A DNA stretch of 64,000 nucleotides. It comes from Pseudohalioglobus sediminis. Its GTDB lineage: Bacteria; Pseudomonadota; Gammaproteobacteria; Pseudomonadales; Halieaceae. Numbering within the stretch: position 1 is the first letter of the stretch; every line of letters begins with the position of its first letter. Shown here one piece after another: positions 54,101 through 63,145 of the stretch. The position numbers and the translations under genes are program-made. Below the pieces are notes generated by a model. The model made no database searches and had not been told where the DNA came from. It saw nothing but the letters and a program-made list of their open reading frames with translations. The DNA lies in the NCBI RefSeq assembly GCF_008370495.1, contig NZ_VTUX01000010.1:124001-188000 (forward strand). The letters run 5' to 3'.

Positions 54101-54982
54101 ATGATAAATGGACTCGTGCGAACGCTGCTGGTCGCTTGCTGGCTGTCAGCGAGCCACATCGCGTTGTCTGCTGACGAACCGGGCTGCCTCGATTGCCATG
54201 AGGACGAAGCCGGGTCGGTCGTGCACAACGTCTACAAGACGCTGCATGGCAACCTGGATGGTGGCGGAGCGTCTGCCTGTACTGCCTGTCACGGCACTTC
54301 TGCAGCACACGATCGGCGCGGTCGGCGCGAAGCACCCGATATCAGTTTTGGCCCCAAGTGGCTGTCGCCGCTGGAAGACCGCAACGGCGCCTGCCAGAGT
54401 TGCCACGACAACGGCAGCCAGTTGCTCTGGGCGGGCAGTGAACACGAGCAGGAGAACATGGCCTGCACCGATTGCCACGACTCCCATCAATTGCGTGATC
54501 CCGCACTCGACGAGCTCAGCGCACAAAACCAATGCACTAACTGCCACACCCAGGTGAAGGCGCAGTTGCACCTGCCCTCGCGCCACCCCATAGCGGAGGG
54601 CAAAACCGCCTGTACCGACTGCCACAATCCACACGGCAGCGCCAGCGACGCGGCCCTGCACCAGGTCACGCTGAACGAGAACTGCTACAGCTGCCACCAG
54701 GAAAAACGCGGGCCCATGCTCTGGGAGCACGAACCGGTTACGGAAGACTGCGCCCTGTGTCACAAGCCGCATGGCTCTGTACACCCGGGGCTGTTGACCG
54801 CTCGTGGGCCGGCACTCTGCCAGCAATGTCATTCGGCGGCCTTCCACCCCAGCGTAGCCTACGGGGCCGAGGGCCTGCCGGCAGGCAGCAGCAACCGCAA
54901 TCTGCTGGGGCAAAACTGCATGAACTGCCACAGCCAGGTACACGGATCCAACCACCCGTCGGGAGCGCGGCTGACACGATGA
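54101..54982 (+). CDS. mtrA: Decahaem cytochrome c, MtrA/DmsE family
   Basis: A 293-residue periplasmic protein with signal peptide (TLLVACWLSASHIALSA) and ten CXXCH sites from residue 29 to 273, spaced as in MtrA, DmsE and PioA. In Shewanella, MtrA sits inside the MtrB porin and moves electrons across the outer membrane. The ATG at 54101 is chosen because the frame upstream lacks a start with a signal peptide. It overlaps mtrB (ATGA). The protein is slightly shorter than Shewanella MtrA (333). Confidence 0.93.
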   Translation: MINGLVRTLLVACWLSASHIALSADEPGCLDCHEDEAGSVVHNVYKTLHGNLDGGGASACTACHGTSAAHDRRGRREAPDISFGPKWLSPLEDRNGACQSCHDNGSQLLWAGSEHEQENMACTDCHDSHQLRDPALDELSAQNQCTNCHTQVKAQLHLPSRHPIAEGKTACTDCHNPHGSASDAALHQVTLNENCYSCHQEKRGPMLWEHEPVTEDCALCHKPHGSVHPGLLTARGPALCQQCHSAAFHPSVAYGAEGLPAGSSNRNLLGQNCMNCHSQVHGSNHPSGARLTR

Positions 54983-57252
54983 CCAAGCGCACGCAGATAC
55001 CGTTCCAGTTGACCGCCCTCGGCGCTGCCGTGCTGGCAATTAGTGGTGCTGTTGCCCAGACTGAAACGGAAGAAGATACCGCCGCACAAGCTATTTACAC
55101 CCCCCTGTTGATCACCGGGCGCTACCTGGATACCCGCTGGCAGGGCGACTACACGGGCGGCATACAGCTGGGCCTGGGTTACACCTCGGACGACAACTTC
55201 ATGTTTGGCCAGTACAACGGCCTGTATGAGGAAGACATCAAGATTATCGGCAACCTGCGCTGGCAGGACATTTCCCCGGGGGACAGCTACTGGCGCGCGT
55301 CGGTCGATGACCTGGGGCTGGATACGCGCCAGGGAGAAATCGCCTGGGGAAAAAGTGATCAACTGCGTCTGTCTTTCGGCTTTGATTCGCAGATCAAGGC
55401 TGGCAATAACACGGGGGCAACACCGTTTCGCGGCGGTGACAGCCCCCTGCGCCTGCCTCAGGACTGGGTAACGGGTTCAACCACGGGCGACTTCAGCCAG
55501 TTGCAGGCCAGCCTGCAGCAATTTGACCAGGAACTGGAACGCGACAAACTGAGCGCGGCCCTGGCCATGCGCCTCAGTGATGCCTGGCATATCGACGGCA
55601 ACCTGTCCTACGAGGAACGCCAGGGCACCGACAGCACGGCAGGCGCCATCTATTCCGACGCCTCTACGGGCGACGCGGCCCTGCTGCCACTGCCCGTTGA
55701 TTACCGGACCACCGAGTTCGATGCCGGCGTCACCTACAGCGGTGGCAAACTGAACCTTGAGGGCCGTGTCAATTACTCGGACTTCGACAACAAGGACGAT
55801 ATCCTTGTCTGGCAGAACCCCTACCGCTCGCGCTCTCCAGAGAGCGTGGGTGGGCTGGGCCTGGCCCCCGACAATGACCAGTTGCAAGGGCGTTTCACCG
55901 GCCAGTACCTGTTCAGCCCGAAGGTGCGCCTGCAATTCGATGGCAGCTATGCCGTGTCCAATCAGGACCAGTCCTACCTCGATTACAGCGCCAATCCAGC
56001 GGCTGTTGTAGTCGAACCCCTGCCCCGTGACAGCTTTGACGGCGAGGCGCAGACGGGGACCCTGAATGGCAAATTGTGGCTGCGCCCACTGCGCCAGATG
56101 GATGTGGAAGTCTTCTACAAGGCCCGGGAACGGGACTACGACAACCCCCGGGACGGTTACCGCTACATTCGCGGCGACGGCAGCAGCCAGCCTGATGCAG
56201 CATTGACGGTATACAACACATCACACCACTTCCTGTCCCAGACCACAGGCCTGGAGGGCACTTACCGCCTGCCAATGCGCAGCCGCCTGCAATTCGGCTA
56301 CGCATTCGAACGCGTGGAACGGGAAAATGCAGCGGTTGAAGAAACAGAGGAAGACCAGTTCACCCTGGGCTACCGCATACAGCCGCTGGACAGCTTCACC
56401 GCCCGCCTCGAGTTGCTCTACGGCAACCGCAGCGCGGATACCTACAACTGGGACCAGCGCTATTACGCCCTTCTGGACGTGGCGCTGATCAATGCCACCC
56501 CCGACAACCAGCGCTATATCAACCACCCCGAGCTCAGCCAGTACTACATGGCCAACCGCGAGCAGGAACAGGGCAAGCTCGACCTGGCCTGGATGCCGGC
56601 AGAAAACTGGAACCTGAACTTCAACCTGCTGGTGCGCAACGACGACTACGACAAGACCTACACCGGCCTGCGCTATGCCTACTGGGAACGCTATCACCTC
56701 AGCGCCAGTTACAGCCCCGGTGCGAAACTATCAGCCTCGCTTTACGGTGGCTATGACCGCTTCGAATCTGAACAGATGGGCCGCAGCTTCCGCGGTGGCG
56801 CCGAGAAGAACGCCTTTGAGATCTATCCACCCCTGCCCCAGGCCAGCGACCCCGACCGTGACTGGCGCATGGATGCCACCGACACCAGCATCACCCTGGG
56901 TGCCAACGTGATGTGGCAGCTGAGCGAGAGTATTGATCTGGAAGCAGACTACAGTTACGTCGATACCGAGAGCGACCAGGCCTACCGCAGTTACGGTGCG
57001 GCGGACGTGAACCCGCAGGACCTGCCGACGGTGTCAACGACACTGCATCACTTCCGTGCCAGCGGCAACTGGCATATGCGCAAGGACCTGTCGCTGCGCC
57101 TTGATTACCAGTACTACCGCTATCAGGACGATGACTGGGCTTTGCAGGGCGTTGCTGCCGACACTATCGACAAAGTACTGACATTCGGGGCACGTAACCC
57201 CAATGAAAAGATTCACTACGTGGGTGTATCGGCGATTTATCGCTGGAACTAG
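54979..57252 (+). CDS. mtrB: Outer-membrane porin, MtrB/PioB family
   Basis: A 757-residue beta-barrel with signal peptide ending near AVAQ (residue 27). Alternating aromatic strands run to the end (AIYRWN). The family layout of GRYLDTRWQGDYTGGIQLGLGY at the start and GDSPLRLPQDW near residue 155 matches MtrB/PioB-type porins. No N-terminal CXXC pair, described for Shewanella MtrB, is present in the mature sequence. It is the sheath for the decahaem MtrA. ATG at 54979, overlapping the mtrA stop. Confidence 0.92.
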   Translation: MTKRTQIPFQLTALGAAVLAISGAVAQTETEEDTAAQAIYTPLLITGRYLDTRWQGDYTGGIQLGLGYTSDDNFMFGQYNGLYEEDIKIIGNLRWQDISPGDSYWRASVDDLGLDTRQGEIAWGKSDQLRLSFGFDSQIKAGNNTGATPFRGGDSPLRLPQDWVTGSTTGDFSQLQASLQQFDQELERDKLSAALAMRLSDAWHIDGNLSYEERQGTDSTAGAIYSDASTGDAALLPLPVDYRTTEFDAGVTYSGGKLNLEGRVNYSDFDNKDDILVWQNPYRSRSPESVGGLGLAPDNDQLQGRFTGQYLFSPKVRLQFDGSYAVSNQDQSYLDYSANPAAVVVEPLPRDSFDGEAQTGTLNGKLWLRPLRQMDVEVFYKARERDYDNPRDGYRYIRGDGSSQPDAALTVYNTSHHFLSQTTGLEGTYRLPMRSRLQFGYAFERVERENAAVEETEEDQFTLGYRIQPLDSFTARLELLYGNRSADTYNWDQRYYALLDVALINATPDNQRYINHPELSQYYMANREQEQGKLDLAWMPAENWNLNFNLLVRNDDYDKTYTGLRYAYWERYHLSASYSPGAKLSASLYGGYDRFESEQMGRSFRGGAEKNAFEIYPPLPQASDPDRDWRMDATDTSITLGANVMWQLSESIDLEADYSYVDTESDQAYRSYGAADVNPQDLPTVSTTLHHFRASGNWHMRKDLSLRLDYQYYRYQDDDWALQGVAADTIDKVLTFGARNPNEKIHYVGVSAIYRWN

Positions 57253-57289
57253 CACCAACCATGCCCCCGGAGGGCGGGAGAGAGGAAAC

Positions 57290-59563
57290 ATGGGAACACT
57301 TACGCGCAACTGGATAACGGCGGCAATGCTGGGCCTGCTGGTCGCTTGTGGCGGCGGTGGCGGCGGCGATCGGGCGTCAGGCGTCGAACCCGGACCACCT
57401 CCCGGTGGTGGCAATCCCCCCATACCCCCGCCTGTGGTACCCGAACCCGGTGAAGCACCCTACGCCGAACAGGAAGTGCTACTGGCCACGATTACCGAGG
57501 TAAGCCTCAATGGCAGTAACCAGCCCGTGGTGCAGTTTCAGCTGACCAATGAACAGGGCGCGGCCATTGTTGACCTTGAAGCGGGCAACGTGCGTTTCGT
57601 GGTATCCAAGCTGCAGGGCAGCCCTCTCGGCAATCTCACCGGCAGTTGGCAGTCTTATGTCAATCGCATCGAGACCGCCGGCAGCGTCGGCCCGGGCACG
57701 GAAGACAAGCTGCAGGCCACTTACGAACGTGAGGAAGCCAATTTCGTCAACAACGGCGACGGCACCTACCAGTACACCTTTGCCACCGACATCAGCAACC
57801 TGCCCGCTGACATTCTCGCGCAGGCTGAAACCGAGGGCCTGGACCTGAGCTACGAGGCTGATCGCACCCACCGTGTAGCCATGCAATTCGACGGCAATCC
57901 CAACACCACCGCCAACCCGGTTTATGACTGGGTGCCGGCGACAGGCGCCACCGATGGCATCTTCAAAATGGACATCGCCGCCACCGCCAATTGCAACAAC
58001 TGCCACGACCCGCTGGCGATCCATGGGGGCAACCGTCAGGAGATGCAGTACTGCGTCACCTGCCATAACGCAGGCTCCACCGACGCCAACAGTGGCAACA
58101 GCGTGGACATGAAAGTAATGATCCACAAACTGCACATGGGCGCCAACCTGCCCAGCGTGCAGGCCGGCGGTGAGTACGCCATCTGGGGCTTCCGCGACAG
58201 CAAACACGACTATTCGATGCTGCATTACCCCCAGGATATCCGTAACTGCGTTAACTGCCACGCCGGCACCGGCACGGGCGCCGGCCGCGATGACCTGGTG
58301 CTGACCGCCCAGGGTGATAACTGGGCGGAGGTTGCATCCGGCGCTGCCTGCGGCAGCTGTCACGACGGCGAGGGCGCCCAGCGCCACATCAGCGGCCAGG
58401 AAGAGGCCAACTGCAGCAGCTGCCACTCCCAGGGCGGCCCGGCGGGCAGTATTGCCCAGAGTCACGTCAACCTCGTGACCGAGGCGGCAAAGTCCTTCGC
58501 TGCCGAGATCACCGACGTGCGCAATACCATGCCCGGCGAAAACCCCCAGGTGACTTTCCGCATCAGCAACCCGCTTACCGATGAGGACTACGACATCAAG
58601 AACGATCCGGTGTTCGAGCCGTTTGGTGTACGCGTTGGCATCGCCTGGAACACCACCGACTACACCAACACCGGCAATGGCGGCGACAACGCCAGTAACG
58701 CCCAGTCTGACGCCATACTGGCCTCCACCGACAACGGCGACGGCACTTACACCGTGACCATGCCAGTGGCCATACCCGATGGCAGCCTGGCACCCGGCAT
58801 TGCCGCCAGTGGCAGTGGTGCCGCGACCATCGAGGGTCACCCGGTGGCCGATGTGGACGGAGACGGTGAGGCAGACAACATCCCGCTTACCAATGTGCAC
58901 GCCTTCTTCTCTATCGATGAAGCCGATGGCAACCCTGTGGCGCGCCGCCAGTCTGTAGAACTGGCCAGTTGCAACAGCTGCCACAGTTCGCTGGTATTCC
59001 ATGGCAGCAACCGCACCGACGATATAGATGGCTGTGTCACCTGTCACAACCCGCGCAATACCGACAAGCGCGTGCGGGAAATCGCCATGGACCCGCCCAC
59101 AGATGGCAAGGATGAAGAGTCCATCGACTTCAAGACCATGGTGCACGCCATCCATGCCGCCGGCATGCGTGAAAATGCGCTGGAAGTCGTTGGTTTCCGC
59201 GGCTTCAGCACCCATCGCTACACCGAGGAGCAGGTGCACTACCCTGGGGACCTGACCAACTGTACGGCCTGCCACACCGACTCCGGTTACACACTGCCGC
59301 TCGCTGACGGGGTACTGGGCACCACCATCGACACCGGGGATGACCGTGCTGATCCCGGCGACGACACCGTGGTCACGCCGGTCTCGGCAGTATGCTCGAG
59401 CTGCCACGACGACCAGGTTGCACTGTCACACATGAGCTCCAATGGCGGCAACTTCGCCACAACGCAGGCTGCAATCGACGCCGGCGAAGTGGTTGAAGAG
59501 TGCTCGGTTTGTCACGGCGAGGGCCGTAGCGCAGATGTATCGGCGGTGCACAACCCGCGATAG
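57290..59563 (+). CDS. mtrC: OmcA/MtrC-family decahaem surface lipoprotein
   Basis: A 757-residue lipoprotein with lipobox LVAC (Cys20) and a Gly/Pro-rich spacer (residues 21 to 60). Ten CXXCH sites run from residue 235 to 738, in two groups of five separated by a beta domain (residues about 400 to 560). This is the OmcA/MtrC fold: domain I, pentahaem II, beta III, pentahaem IV. The surface cytochrome receives electrons from MtrA-MtrB and passes them to, or takes them from, minerals, electrodes or shuttles. AGAGGAAAC precedes the ATG; 37 bases follow the mtrB stop. The gene order A-B-C differs from Shewanella C-A-B. Confidence 0.93.
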   Translation: MGTLTRNWITAAMLGLLVACGGGGGGDRASGVEPGPPPGGGNPPIPPPVVPEPGEAPYAEQEVLLATITEVSLNGSNQPVVQFQLTNEQGAAIVDLEAGNVRFVVSKLQGSPLGNLTGSWQSYVNRIETAGSVGPGTEDKLQATYEREEANFVNNGDGTYQYTFATDISNLPADILAQAETEGLDLSYEADRTHRVAMQFDGNPNTTANPVYDWVPATGATDGIFKMDIAATANCNNCHDPLAIHGGNRQEMQYCVTCHNAGSTDANSGNSVDMKVMIHKLHMGANLPSVQAGGEYAIWGFRDSKHDYSMLHYPQDIRNCVNCHAGTGTGAGRDDLVLTAQGDNWAEVASGAACGSCHDGEGAQRHISGQEEANCSSCHSQGGPAGSIAQSHVNLVTEAAKSFAAEITDVRNTMPGENPQVTFRISNPLTDEDYDIKNDPVFEPFGVRVGIAWNTTDYTNTGNGGDNASNAQSDAILASTDNGDGTYTVTMPVAIPDGSLAPGIAASGSGAATIEGHPVADVDGDGEADNIPLTNVHAFFSIDEADGNPVARRQSVELASCNSCHSSLVFHGSNRTDDIDGCVTCHNPRNTDKRVREIAMDPPTDGKDEESIDFKTMVHAIHAAGMRENALEVVGFRGFSTHRYTEEQVHYPGDLTNCTACHTDSGYTLPLADGVLGTTIDTGDDRADPGDDTVVTPVSAVCSSCHDDQVALSHMSSNGGNFATTQAAIDAGEVVEECSVCHGEGRSADVSAVHNPR

Positions 59564-59934
59564 CCCGGGGATCCAGCCGCAGCGCCCTGGCTTGCCGGGG
59601 CCGCTGCGACCCCCTGCCACGCGCCGGCATGCTCTCTCATCGCCAGCCCGAAGGGCCGGGTGAGGCTGTCAGCGCCAGCAGCGGCAACGCGGCTCACGAG
59701 ACCTCACCAGCCAGCCAATCCGGGTACCCGTCGGCAGCGTATCAACTTGCAACGAGACCGAGACACAGGGCGCCCTTATCGGTGCAGCGAGCAGCGTTTA
59801 TTGTGCCTGGCTGGAAACAGCTCCGGAGGACCTATTGGCACGCTCTCCACGCCGCCTCCTCCAGGACATGGAATACGTAGTTTTCAGCACCCAGCTCTTG
59901 GCCGCCCTCTCATCCACACGTATATTAGCGCTCC
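59564..59934. other. Intergenic region after mtrC
   Basis: This 371-base stretch has no convincing gene. A stem CGCAGCG/CGCTGCG with inner CCC/GGGG pairs (59578-59608) follows the mtrC stop by 15 bases. It has no T-run but could end or stabilise the transcript. The open frames here lack ribosome sites and domains. Confidence 0.4.
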
Positions 59935-60972
59935 ATGAAATACATCAATACAGACCGTAATGAGCCAGGCGGCCCGGACCGTGTCGGTGTCCTGATTACC
60001 AATCTGGGCACGCCGGACGCACCGGAAAAAAAATCACTGCGCCGCTACCTCAAGCAGTTCCTCTCTGACCCACGCGTGGTGGAGATCCCGCGTTTGCTAT
60101 GGTGGTTTATCCTCAACCTGGTAATCCTGAATATTCGCCCTTCCCGATCAGCCGCTGCCTACAAAACAGTGTGGACGGAGCGTGGTTCACCGTTGATGTT
60201 TCACACCAGGGACCAGGCGGAACATCTGCGGCAGGCCCTGGGTGAACGCTTTGGTGACCAGGTGATCGTGGATTTCGCAATGCGCTATGGCTCGCCATCT
60301 TTCGCAGACGTCATTGACCGAATGATGGCCGAGGGGGTCACGCGCCTGCTGGTTCTGCCGCTGTATCCCCAGTACAGTTGCGCCACCACCGGCTCTACCT
60401 TCGACGCGGTAGCGGAAGAATTTACTCGACGCCGCAGTGTCCCGTCATTGCGTTTCGTTTCCCGCTACTACGACCATGCCGATTACATTGGCGCCATGGC
60501 GCTGAGTATCAGGGCGTTCCAGCGCGAACACGGCACAGCGGACAAACTGGTGTTCTCCTATCACGGCACACCACAGCGCTATTGCGATCAGGGCGACCCC
60601 TACTACTGCGAATGCATCCATACCTCGCAACTGATTGCTGAGCTGCTGGACCTGCCCGAGGACAGCTACATGACGACGTTCCAGTCACGCTTCGGGCGCG
60701 AGGCGTGGCTGCAACCCTACACCGACGAAACACTGAAAAGCCTGCCGGGCAAGGGCGTGAAATCTGTACAGATAGTATGCCCGGGCTTCAGTGCCGATTG
60801 CCTGGAAACTATCGAGGAAATTGGTGAGGAAAATCGGGAATACTTTATGGAGGCGGGCGGCGAGAGCTACCAGTACATTCCCTGCCTTAACAGTGAACCG
60901 GAGCATATCGCCGTACTGGCGCAGATAGCGGAAGAGGAACTCCAGGGCTGGGTATTGAAGCGCCTGGAGTGA
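59935..60972 (+). CDS. hemH: Ferrochelatase
   Basis: A 345-residue enzyme inserting Fe2+ into protoporphyrin IX. The family motifs are VGVLITNLGTPDAPEKKSLR at the N-terminus, LPLYPQYSCATTGST near residue 142, the metal-site FSYHGTPQRYCDQGDPYYCE (His near residue 206) and VCPGFSADCLETIEEIGEE (Glu near 284). It follows the Mtr cluster on the same strand, perhaps reflecting a local demand for haem. Its ribosome site is weak, and it may have its own promoter in the 371-base gap. Confidence 0.96.
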   Translation: MKYINTDRNEPGGPDRVGVLITNLGTPDAPEKKSLRRYLKQFLSDPRVVEIPRLLWWFILNLVILNIRPSRSAAAYKTVWTERGSPLMFHTRDQAEHLRQALGERFGDQVIVDFAMRYGSPSFADVIDRMMAEGVTRLLVLPLYPQYSCATTGSTFDAVAEEFTRRRSVPSLRFVSRYYDHADYIGAMALSIRAFQREHGTADKLVFSYHGTPQRYCDQGDPYYCECIHTSQLIAELLDLPEDSYMTTFQSRFGREAWLQPYTDETLKSLPGKGVKSVQIVCPGFSADCLETIEEIGEENREYFMEAGGESYQYIPCLNSEPEHIAVLAQIAEEELQGWVLKRLE

Positions 60973-60979
60973 ACGCGGT

Positions 60980-61219
60980 CTACTCTGATATCAGGGTGGC
61001 GATAATCGCGCGCAGCTGCTCTTCAGTGAAGTCCGCATTGTCGGCGTGGCGCTTGATGGAAAGGTCGGACGCAGAAGCCAGAATTTCATCCGCGGTCATG
61101 CCCTCCCAGTCCTCCGCTGGCTCGTGACAATCCAGGCACAGCTCCTCGTCACCGGCGGACGCCGCCAGGGGCAGGGCCATCATTGCGGCGATTGCCATAA
61201 TCTTGTGAACGTTTTTCAT
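60980..61219 (-). CDS. Small monohaem c-type cytochrome
   Basis: A 79-residue exported protein with signal peptide (residues 1 to 22, ending ASAG) and one CLDCH haem site right at the mature N-terminus. A Met in WEGMTADE may be the second haem ligand, but that is not certain. It is shorter than usual class I cytochromes. GAGGAAGT precedes the ATG. It is convergent with hemH. Confidence 0.85.
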   Translation of the reverse strand: MKNVHKIMAIAAMMALPLAASAGDEELCLDCHEPAEDWEGMTADEILASASDLSIKRHADNADFTEEQLRAIIATLISE

Positions 61220-61319
61220 ACTACTTCCTCAAATAATGATCCGCGGGTAACTATAGTACAGCAACTGGAGGGGTGACCAGTGCAGAAGCATGAATACCAA
61301 ACCCGGAGACGAACGCATT

Positions 61320-61739
61320 ATGGATAAAGCCCTGAAGACCCTTTTCCTGGCCGCAATGCTGCTGTTTTCAGCCGGCAGCCTGGCGCAATCACCGATATTC
61401 ATCGACGTGCGCAGTACAGAAGAGTTCCAGGAAGGGCATGTTGCCGGTGCGGAATTGATCCCCCACGAAGAGATCGCGGCCGGCATCGCCCGCCTGCAAC
61501 CGGCATTGGACACGCCGCTGTATCTTTACTGCCGCAGCGGCCGCCGCGCCGGTCTCGCCGCGGAGGTATTGCGTGAGCTTGGTTACTCCCGGGTGATCAA
61601 CCTCGAAACACTGGAGAATGCGCAAAACATGCAGGAGCAGATGCTGCTCTGCGCTAAATCCAGCGACGCACCCGGCTGCAGTAGGCAGGAAACTCCTGCG
61701 GAAACAGCTCCCGCAGCATTTCCTCCTCGGGAAGGATGA
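61320..61739 (+). CDS. Exported rhodanese-like protein
   Basis: A 139-residue protein with signal peptide (LFLAAMLLFSAGSLA) and a single rhodanese domain: IDVRSTEEFQEGHVAGAELI and the active-site loop YCRSGRRAGLA with the catalytic Cys, as in PspE and GlpE. It may move sulfane sulfur in the periplasm. The start at 61320 is supported by GGAG ten bases upstream. Its last 86 bases overlap the opposite-strand methyltransferase gene, giving a non-homologous-looking tail. Confidence 0.85.
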   Translation: MDKALKTLFLAAMLLFSAGSLAQSPIFIDVRSTEEFQEGHVAGAELIPHEEIAAGIARLQPALDTPLYLYCRSGRRAGLAAEVLRELGYSRVINLETLENAQNMQEQMLLCAKSSDAPGCSRQETPAETAPAAFPPREG

Positions 61740-62109
61740 AGCGATGGTGGATAATCACCACAAAGGCTAGTGGCACCAGAAACGCAGTGCCGGCGCCCAC
61801 GATCACCGCACACGCAAGCAGGATGAGCGCCATCCCCAGGTACATGGGATTGCGGGTGTAGCGGTATACCCCGGTGGTCACTAACGCACTCACGTTCTTG
61901 AAGGGGACCATATCCGTATCTGCCTGCTTGAACAAACCGCCCGCCAGCACCAGCAACAACAGCCCCAGCAAGAGAATACCACTGCCAGCCAATTGCCCCT
62001 CCAGCGAGGTAAAGCGGAACCCAGGGAAATACTCATTGCAGACGAACTGGGCGATGATACCCAGGGCCAGCCACATCGGCGGATAAATCACGCGCTTAAC
62101 CCCGGCCAT
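61654..62109 (-). CDS. Isoprenylcysteine methyltransferase-like membrane protein
   Basis: A 151-residue protein with four transmembrane segments and the ICMT/PEMT motif LVTTGVYRYTRNPMYLGM (about residues 79 to 96) and the C-terminal EEEMLRELFPQEFPAYCSRV. Bacterial members methylate unknown substrates, some lipids. GGAG precedes the ATG at 62109. Confidence 0.85.
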   Translation of the reverse strand: MAGVKRVIYPPMWLALGIIAQFVCNEYFPGFRFTSLEGQLAGSGILLLGLLLLVLAGGLFKQADTDMVPFKNVSALVTTGVYRYTRNPMYLGMALILLACAVIVGAGTAFLVPLAFVVIIHHRFILPEEEMLRELFPQEFPAYCSRVRRWI

Positions 62110-62121
62110 AGCCTGTCTCCT

Positions 62122-62970
62122 TTACCCGCTGTGCATGCCGGCTGGCTCTACCAGCCCGATTCCATAAGCCACGACAATACCCAGCAGGAATGCCAGGGTC
62201 AATTTGCCCCTGTCGTGACTGTGAAAATGCACTTCCGGCAGCAGGTCACTGAGGGCAATACAGATGAAAGCCCCGGCCGAAAACGCGAGCGCCCCTGCAA
62301 CGATACTCTCCCGGGTCACCGCAAACGCATCCACACCGAAGTAGAACAGCAGCGCGCCGAGGGGACACATCAGGGCAAACACCAGATTGGTCGTTGCCCG
62401 CGCGGTGCGGTTCCAACCGCCAGCCTCCATAATCGAGGTGATCGACAGTGCATCGAGGGGTTTGTGCAGCAGTATGGCAAGGAATACGCCGAATCCGGCC
62501 ATGCTCACACCGCTGTGTCCGTGGGACTCACCCAGCATTACCGCACCCAGTGCCACCCCATCTATCAGGGTATGCAATGCCAGGCCAAAAGCAATACCCA
62601 GCCAGCTGAGCCGATGCACCCCCGCATCGTGCAAGTGCGCGTGGCTGTGATCGTGGTGGGCGTCTTCGTCACTGCTGAAATCGTGCTGGTGAAAATGAAA
62701 CATACGCAACAGCAGAAACATTGTGATCAGGCCGGCCATCAACCACCAGACGGCTGCGTCGATCCCCGACTGCCCACCTCGCATTACCATGCTGTGCGGC
62801 AGCAGATGGTAGAAGGCGACACCCAGCATCAGCCCCGACACCAGGCTCATCACCATCTGCGTGCGCGTGTGGGTCATCTTGACCCAGTTGGGCAACAGGC
62901 CGCCCACCAGCGAAAAGCAGGCGATAGCGATGCAGTACACGAAGAGCGTTAACGTGGGTGACGCCGACAT
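62122..62970 (-). CDS. ZIP-family metal transporter
   Basis: A 282-residue membrane protein with about eight helices. The His-rich loop HFHQHDFSSDEDAHHDHSHA (residues about 100 to 120) and the helix IV-V metal-binding motif ALHTLIDGVALGA with HKPLDALS mark the ZIP family (zinc or iron uptake). ATG at 62970; a TTG at 63003 would extend it by 11 residues without a ribosome site. It lies 12 bases upstream of the methyltransferase gene and may be co-transcribed with it. Confidence 0.88.
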   Translation of the reverse strand: MSASPTLTLFVYCIAIACFSLVGGLLPNWVKMTHTRTQMVMSLVSGLMLGVAFYHLLPHSMVMRGGQSGIDAAVWWLMAGLITMFLLLRMFHFHQHDFSSDEDAHHDHSHAHLHDAGVHRLSWLGIAFGLALHTLIDGVALGAVMLGESHGHSGVSMAGFGVFLAILLHKPLDALSITSIMEAGGWNRTARATTNLVFALMCPLGALLFYFGVDAFAVTRESIVAGALAFSAGAFICIALSDLLPEVHFHSHDRGKLTLAFLLGIVVAYGIGLVEPAGMHSG

Positions 62971-63145
62971 AGAGGTGGATGGCCAAGGAGAAACAACCGG
63001 CAATTATTTCACACCAGGGGGCCCCGCGCATAGCGACATCGACTGACTGAGCGCATTCGTCAGTGCAGCTTGACGGGAGCCGTCATTGACGCCCGGGCAC
63101 ATCGACATTAGTTTGATGGGAAGATCACCACCCCGGAGCAGGCAC

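Noticed and set aside
57479-59407. 642-codon minus-strand open frame opposite mtrC
   Set aside because: Shadow of mtrC, which has ten haem sites.
59629-59938. Small open frames between mtrC and hemH
   Set aside because: No ribosome sites, signal peptide or recognisable motif.
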